Shown here: piece after piece, positions 57,975-64,000 of the stretch
How positions within the stretch are numbered: position 1 is the first letter of the stretch
Layout: each line of letters begins with the position of its first letter
NCBI RefSeq assembly: GCF_963169125.1
Contig: NC_084797.1
Span: 98,481,868-98,545,867 of the forward strand
Direction: 5' to 3'
DNA: 64,000 nucleotides
Source of the DNA: Humulus lupulus
Lineage: Eukaryota; Streptophyta; Magnoliopsida; Rosales; Cannabaceae
The notes under the pieces: model-generated
The model's database searches: none
What the model was told of the DNA's origin: nothing
Seen by the model: only the letters and a program-made list of their open reading frames with translations
Position numbers and translations under genes: made by a program

Positions 57975-58386
57975 ATTTTTGGTTTATTGTGACGCTTCGA
58001 GACATGGTTTGGGTTCTGTACTTATGCAGATAGGAAAGGTGATTGCCTATGCATCACGTCAATTGAAGGAATATGAGCAGAGATACCCCACACATGATTT
58101 AGAGCTGGCAGCAGTTGTTTTTGCAATAAAGGTGTGGCGACATTACTTGTATGGTGAGAAGTGTGAGATATACACTGATCACAAGAGTCTGAAGTACATT
58201 ATCACTCAGAAGGATCTGAACGTGAGGCAGAGACGTTGGTTGGAACTGGTAAAGGATTATGATTGTGATATCCTCTATCACCCTGGGAAGGCCAACGTGG
58301 TAGCAGATGCCTTGAGTCGGAAGGGGCTGGGAAAGTTATATAGTGCTAGACAGATATCGAGGAAGTTGGGTGATGAGCTGACTTAA
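57931..58386 (+). pseudogene. TEK5 RNase H
   Basis: [60 protein letters not shown] and [17 protein letters not shown]. All catalytic acids appear intact, making this the best-preserved RNase H here. Confidence 0.9.
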
Positions 58387-58401
58387 GCAGGGATAGAGTT
58401 A

Positions 58402-59866
58402 GTGGTGGGCCGGTTCACCAATATCACTTTACAGTCGACCCTCTTGGAGAGAATCAAGCAGAGACAGTTGGATGATCCACAGTTGGGGCAGGTTAGAAAG
58501 GACGTCTTAGCTGGAGTAGCTATGGAGTATTCGGTGTCGAGTGTGGGTTTACTGAGGTATAAGGGTCAGATTTGTGTTCTGATGGACACCTAGATTAGAC
58601 AAGAGATTCTGGATGAATCTCACACTACTTCGTATTCTCTTCATCCAGGCACAACAAAAATGTACTAGGATGTGAGAGTTTTATACTGGTGGCCGGGATG
58701 AAGAGGGATGTGACAGAGTATGTAGCGAGGTGCCTGACCTGTCAGCAGGTCAAGGCTGAGCATCAGAGGCCGGCAGGATTGTTACAGGCTCTGGATATTC
58801 CAGAGTGGAAGTGGGAAGATATCACGATGGATTTTGTGGTAGGATTGCCCAGAACAGAGGGCCAGCACGATTCTATTTGGGTCATTGTGGATCAGTACAT
58901 GAAGTTAGCTCATTTTCTACCAGTGAGCACGAATTACATAGTTGTGCAGTATGCAAATCTCTATGTGAGAGAGATAGTTCACCTTCATGGGATGCCGAGG
59001 TCTATCGTGTCTGATAGGGACCCTATCTTTACTTCCAAGTTTTGGGGGAGTTTGTAGAGGGCGATGGGTACACAGCTGAAGTTCAGCACAACTTATCATC
59101 CTCAGACCGATGGTCAGTCTGAGAGGACTATCCAGATATTGGAGGACATGCTGAGAGTGTGTGTGTTGGAATTTGAAGGGTCCTAGAGTAAATATTTGCC
59201 TCTGATAGAATTTTCTTATAACAACAGTTATCAATCTACCATCAGAGTGGCACCTTATGAGATGCTATATGGTAGGAAGTGTAGATCGCCCATTCACTGG
59301 GATGAAATGGGTGAGAGGAAATATCTAGGTCCGAATGCAGTCCAGAGGACCACTGATGCAATCGAGAAGATTAGAGCTCGGATGCTCGCTTCACAAAGTA
59401 CGCAGAAGAGTTATTCTGATTTGAGGCGAAGGAACATGGAGTTTCAGGTGGGAGACTATGCTTCGTTAGGGTTTCACCTCTAAGAGGGGTGAAAAGGTTC
59501 GGGAAGAAGGGCAAGCTAAGCCCTAGGTTTGTGGGACCGTTCGAGATCCTGGAGAGGATCGGGCAGGTGGCCTATAGGTTGTCTTTACCCCCTGCATTGT
59601 CTAGCATGCATAATGTATTCCATATTTCCATGATGAGAAAGTATGTGTCATATGGAACTCATGTGCTGAGTTATGAGGATTTGGAATTGGAGGCAGACTT
59701 GTCTTATGAGGAGCAACCAGTTCAGATTCTAGATAGGAAGGACAAGGTCTTGAGGAACAAGACTATAACTTTGGTTAAGATATTATGGAGGAACAGTAGG
59801 GTTGAGGAAGCGTCCTGGGAGCTAGAGGCAGATATGCGAGCTCAGTTTCCCAAGCTGTTCAGGTAA
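58402..59866 (+). pseudogene. TEK5 integrase with chromodomain
   Basis: The HHCC region near 58600-58760 is interrupted by stops. The core has TMDFVVGLPRTEGQHDSIW, VSDRDPIFTSKFWG and [14 protein letters not shown], giving the D, D, E residues. The C-terminus at 59489-59866 includes [20 protein letters not shown] and NSRVEEASWELEADM (chromodomain). Stops lie at 58591, 59055, 59184 and 59481. Confidence 0.88.
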
Positions 59867-59888
59867 AATTTCAAGGACATAATTTCTG

Positions 59889-59903
59889 TAAGGAGGGAAT
59901 AGT
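59889..59903 (+). other. TEK5 polypurine tract
   Basis: AAGGAGGGAATAGT immediately before the 3' LTR start TGTAACG at 59904. Confidence 0.85.
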
Positions 59904-62088
59904 TGTAACGTCCCAAAATTACCTAATAAGGCTTAGGGCCTTAACTAGGGGGCTGGGATGGAAATATATGGAATTATGTGGATTATGTGATAATATGATT
60001 AAATGCGCATATTTAGGGGTATTATATATGCATGTGGGCCTACTTCTTATTAGAAGGGCGACTTTGGTAATTTGGCCCGTTACGCACTTAATTGTGTATT
60101 TATGTGCATATATGTGATATATGTGAGAGACCACATTATTATGTGGGTTATTTTGGGTTACTCGGCACGAGGCGATCCTAGGGAGCAAGTTAGCGGGGAA
60201 GTCACAACGGGACCTGATACCCAACTCGGGGCGAGTCAAGGGGTATTTTGGGTAATAGACATTTATTTGGGTTATTGGGTTATGAAAACAAATAATTGGA
60301 GATATATTTGAAGTAATAATGTTTAGGAGGGAATATTGGGGAAATTTACCATTTTGCCCTCGGGGACGTTTTTGGTACCTCGAGTCTTGGGATTAGCTTA
60401 AGTTTGTTAAGTTAGATAAAACAAAAAGAAATTCTAGAAGCTTCTACCTAGACCGACCCCTTCTCTCTCTCTTTTCTCTCAAGCTTTCCAAGCTAAGTCC
60501 TTGAAGAACCAAGGGATTTTTGGGCTAGGATTACATGAATTGAAGCTGAAATCTTGAGGATTAATTCAATAGCAGTTTGTGGAATCCATCTTCAGTAGAG
60601 GTAAGCTTTAAACTATGAATTCTAGTAATTAAATTATGTGTTTCATGGCTAGTTTTTAAGTGTTTAGGAGCTTGTGAGTTTCAAAGATTGAAGGTGTAGT
60701 TTTGATGAGTTTTAGGTAAAGTTTTTGGTGGGTTTTGTTGCTGGGATCATATTATTACTGTTGTGATGGTTAAATTATGTTATTGAAATGATTTTGGGTT
60801 AGATTGGATGGGTTTTGGCTGCTGGAAATGGAGGATTTTCTTGGTTCGTGGGGCCAAGTCGCGACTTTGTTCTTGGTAAGTCGCGATTCAGTCAAAGCCA
60901 TGCACCATGGGAGGCCTCTGCCTGGGGGGCACACCACAACTTGAGAGGCCAAGTTGCGGCCTGTACCTCTGGACCGAGAGGAGATATAGGTTGGTCTGGG
61001 GAGCGCGCTGTGACCTATAGGGGGGCAAGTCGCAGCTTGCCTGGGCAGTTTCGCCTTGGGAGGTTGTTTTCAAAATAGAACTTTTCCTTAGGGCTCGGGA
61101 TTGTTTCCACTACCCGGTTTGGCGGAACCCGAGGCCCCAGTGGCTAGGACTTGGTCCAGAAGCCTTTGATCACTCGATATTACTAGAATCCTATTTTATG
61201 GTTGTGGCTTAGGGTTTCACTAAGGGCTCGGAACTGGGATTGTGCTCGAGGGTCGTTCTCATTTACGCTTACTCGGACCTAAGGTAAGAAAACTGCACCC
61301 AGAACGTGTTGTGTGTGATTAGGGCTTGACCCATCTATCGTATTTGAATATGGTTAGGGCTTGGGCCCCTGAATTGATTATGTTAGGCTATTATTCTAAA
61401 GGCTTGTTGATAAATGCTAAAGTTCTTATATTCGTTACTTGAATTCTATGATTAGAGCATGCGACCCCTTATGTGATTATGTTTGGTATCATGGGTATGG
61501 TTATTCAATGAAATTGTATGATTAGCATGAATATGTACTTAATTGTTGGAATGTTCCTATCCACATCTGTTTCTTATAAGTAAAGTATGTAATCCTTGAT
61601 TAGGGCTCGACTTATAAGTCAAGGACGGCAATAGCGCGCTGTGCGCTGGCCGAGAGGCATTGGCCTAAACTTGCAACGTACTATTACGTTGATCGACTCT
61701 AAGGTCAAAGTTGAACCACAGGGGTTTGGCTAGCTCTATGGCTAGTGGGACAGAGCTAAGGGCGAGGACCCAGGTGACTCTTTGGTCACGTAGCTAGGTC
61801 ATAGGCCCGAGAGTTGGCTCAAAAGCCTACTGAATAGGGCGACGGCCCCAGGTTGATCCAATGATCATGTGATTGAATTTATAAGATATTGGTTATGAGT
61901 GGATATTACTGATTTTATTGAATGGATATTTTAAATTTATATTCTCTATTGTTGCACGTTCTGTTTTCTTGCTGAGCTTCGGCTCACAGGTGCTTTGTGG
62001 TGCAGGTAAGGGAAAGGGAAAGCTTGACCAGCCATGAGTTGGAGAGCTTCGGTGGTGGCGTGTACATATGTGGCTGCTCGACCATCAC
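59904..62088 (+). repeat. TEK5 3' LTR, right end cut by LTR H
   Basis: TGTAACGTCCCAAAATTACC start. It contains a GC-rich palindrome module (60850-61050, with AAGTCGCG words), the GGTAAGAAAACTGCACC motif (61282), a stem-loop train (61609-61867) and the GGCTCACAGGTGCTTTGTGG box (61981). It is interrupted at 62088 after CATCAC; the remainder must lie beyond the window. Confidence 0.88.
61609..61867 (+). repeat. Stem-loop train in TEK5 LTR
   Basis: Perfect stems at 61609-61620 (GACTTATAAGTC), 61675-61690 (AACGT/ACGTT), 61774-61789 (GTGAC/GTCAC), 61816-61827 (GGCT/AGCC), 61837-61848 (GGGC/GCCC) and 61854-61867 (TGATC/GATCA), plus AGCGC/GCGCT near 61633. It has the same layout as in LTR B, with mostly different sequence. 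Confidence 0.75.
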
Positions 62089-64000
62089 TGTAACGACCCC
62101 AAATTCGCTAATAAGGCTTAAGGGCCTTGATTAGTGTGCCAGGAGGGCATAATTGGGTTTAATGTGAATTGAATGATTTTATTATTTTAATGCATAATTC
62201 TATGATTAATAATGTTTGTATGATAATTTATGACAATACGATATACATATGTGATATATGTGAGAACCACATTATTATGTGGGTAGGTCTGCAGAGCACG
62301 ACTCGAGGCGATCCTAGAGCTAGTTAGCGGGGAAAAGTCACAACGGGGCTTAGCAGTTGCCTTTGGATAAGTCAGGGGTATTTTAGGTATCGGGTAGCTA
62401 TTTAGACTATCGGGTTATGAAAATAAATATATGGAGATATATTTGAGGTTAGGAAGTCTAGGCGGGAATATTGGGGGATTTGACGGTTCTGGCACCCTGA
62501 GCCTTGGGATTAACTTAACGGATAAGACAAGTTTGAGGAAACCTGTAGAAAGACTAAACCGACCTAAACATTCTTTCTCAGTTCTTCTTTCCTCTCACTC
62601 AAGGAAACACAAGGGAAACTAAGTGAAAACTCAAAGGAGAAGCAGAGAAATTCTGGGATTTATGAGCTGGGAATCACTGGGAAATTGAGTTGGATTTCTC
62701 AGGTTTAGTTCAAGAATTACTCAAGGGAATCAAATCGAAGCTAAGGTAAGGATTAAACCATGTGTTCTCTGAAGTTCAACCTTGAGTTTTCAGCTGGGTA
62801 TTGGGGTTATTGCTTAATTGATGTTTAGGGTGGAGTTTGAGCTGGAAAATCATTGGGAATCAGCTGGGTCTTGATTAGAGGAAGGATTCCACTAACCAAG
62901 TAAGCTTTAATTTACAAATTAGAGGTTTGAATTTGAGTTTTTGGCTGGTTAGCTTTGGGTGTTTATGTTCTTAAGTTTCAAGAATTAAGTGTGTGATTTC
63001 TATTAGTTTTAGGTTGAATTTTCTGTTGAATTGTGTGGCTTAACTTGCTCTGAAAGTGTTGGGGTTGTTGGGTGATGAAATGGGAAGCTTTGGGATGATT
63101 TTGGATGAGGTTTAGATGTTGGAAATGGTGGGTTTTCAGGGCTTGAAGGGAAGGGCCGCAGCTCTGTTCTAGAGCACTGCGGCCCTAGGTTGAAGATGAG
63201 CCAAGGAGGCTCAGCCAGGGGTGAGTGCCGCGGCGCCCATTGCAAGGGCCACGATGCGTGTCTTTGCCTAGGGTGGTCCTTGGTTCTTTTTTGAGGCTAG
63301 GGCCGCGGCTAAGCTTCAAGGGTCGTAGCCCTTAGTTGTGCACTTGAATGCTAGGGGTTTTTAAGGATGGGAATGTGGTCTAGAATGCTCGGGATCGTTT
63401 TCACCACCGTGCTTGGTCGGATTCGGATATCCGAAAGTTAGTTTTATACCCGGAAACCTATATTTGGATATTAATGAAACCTAATACTTTGGTTGTGACT
63501 AGGTGATAAACACTTAGGCTCGGGAACAGATTGTGCTTGAGGAACGTTGGTCGTAATCCGAAACTGCAAAGATAAAAGGTAAGAAAACTGCACCTGGTTG
63601 AATATTTGTGACGGGACTAAGGGTTCTCTATTATGTATGCTTGAAAAGATGGTATTATGCCATGCAAGCTATTTAGTGAACCGACGACCTAAGGGTGCCA
63701 AGGGTTACACTAGCGCACAGGGCGCGGCTTGGCCACTGGTAGCCGAGGACAGCTTATTATGCACTGAGCTCGGTTTAAGCGGACCGGAGTCAGTGGGATA
63801 AACAGAGGGTGCGGCCTAAGTTGTCGACCCTGATTATTATGTGACATGAATGTTATAAGTGTTTGATTGCATCCATGATTCTGATTATATGCCGAATGAT
63901 TAATGTGGATTATTTGATGAGAGTTTGTGCATAGTAAATTTACTATCTGTTATAACTGTTTGAGTTGCACATGTTTTCTTGCTGGGCCTTGGCTCACGGG
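62089..64000 (+). repeat. LTR H (Tekay type), runs off the window
   Basis: Starts TGTAACGACCCCAAATTCGC; the left flank ATCAC (62084-62088) is the probable target copy. It holds a GCCGCGGC-type module (63150-63340), the GGTAAGAAAACTGCACC motif (63577) and the start of the GGCTCACGGG box at the last bases. At least 1.9 kb is visible. Solo LTR or full element cannot be decided. Confidence 0.88.

Larger units (their letters stand above)
55920..62088 (+). mobile_element. TEK5: Tekay-type element with large internal deletion
   Basis: The 5' LTR fragment (55920-56741) is fused directly to mid-protease sequence. RT, RNase H, integrase, a polypurine tract and the 3' LTR (59904-62088) follow. The LTR pieces are nearly identical over their shared part, so insertion was comparatively recent. 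It cuts TEK4 at 55919 and is itself invaded by LTR H at 62089. Confidence 0.9.

Noticed and set aside
60815..61078. Small protein gene in the TEK5 LTR
   Set aside because: It coincides with the GC-rich palindromic module of the LTR; the other strand is equally open.
62089..64000. Continuation of the TEK5 LTR
   Set aside because: A fresh TGTAACG start, and repetition of the whole LTR order of motifs (start, GC module, GGTAAGAAAA motif, GGCTCAC box), show a second LTR.

Overview
This window looks like a heterochromatic, retrotransposon-packed stretch of a flowering-plant nuclear genome. I found no host gene, no tRNA or rRNA gene and no bacterial-type feature. Almost every base can be assigned to LTR retrotransposons of three kinds. 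The first is Ty3/gypsy chromoviruses of the Tekay (Del) type, with iMet primer site, FIDD reverse transcriptase and C-terminal chromodomain. The second is Ty3/gypsy Tat-type elements, with a second RNase H and an antisense spliced gene. The third is a decayed Ty1/copia element and related solo LTRs. Family content suggests a eudicot; the species cannot be read from the sequence.

Left block (1-25364). A minus-strand Tekay element (TEK1, 1-8735, left end outside) has its 5' LTR at 6881-8735. Its leader is split by a copia-type solo LTR (4882-6705, target duplication ATTAT). TEK1 lies in the start of a Tat element (Tat-1, 8741-9934). Tat-1 in turn cuts a minus Tekay LTR (TEK2, 9935-11448), which abuts the integrase end and 3' LTR of a plus Tekay element (TEK3, 11449-25364). 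A nearly complete minus Tat element (Tat-2, 12065-23684, LTRs of 778 and 779 bp) sits inside the TEK3 LTR.

Middle block (25472-49035). A plus Tat element (Tat-3) is split by an 18.5-kb copia element (27118-45615, duplication GCCGA). The copia element holds a stack of solo LTRs inserted one inside another: A (33990-41997), B (35902-41555), C (36479-39550) and D (38515-39401). Each has a visible 5-bp target duplication. A further solo LTR (E, 42794-43555) sits in the copia 3' LTR.

Right block (49036-64000). A minus Tekay element (TEK4) inserted into the Tat-3 reverse transcriptase region. It carries an inverted copia-type solo LTR (54025-55853) and is cut by a plus Tekay element with a large internal deletion (TEK5, 55920-62088). 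The 3' LTR of TEK5 is invaded by another LTR (H, from 62089) that runs off the window.

All coding regions carry stops or frameshifts, so nothing here looks autonomous. The most interesting signals are structural or cryptic: an LTR-initiated spliced leader reading frame in TEK1, a phase-perfect three-exon antisense gene in Tat-2, a 22-nt terminal hairpin with compensatory changes in Tat-type LTRs, trains of stem-loops in two Tekay LTRs, and LTR motifs resembling splice donors conserved over many copies.
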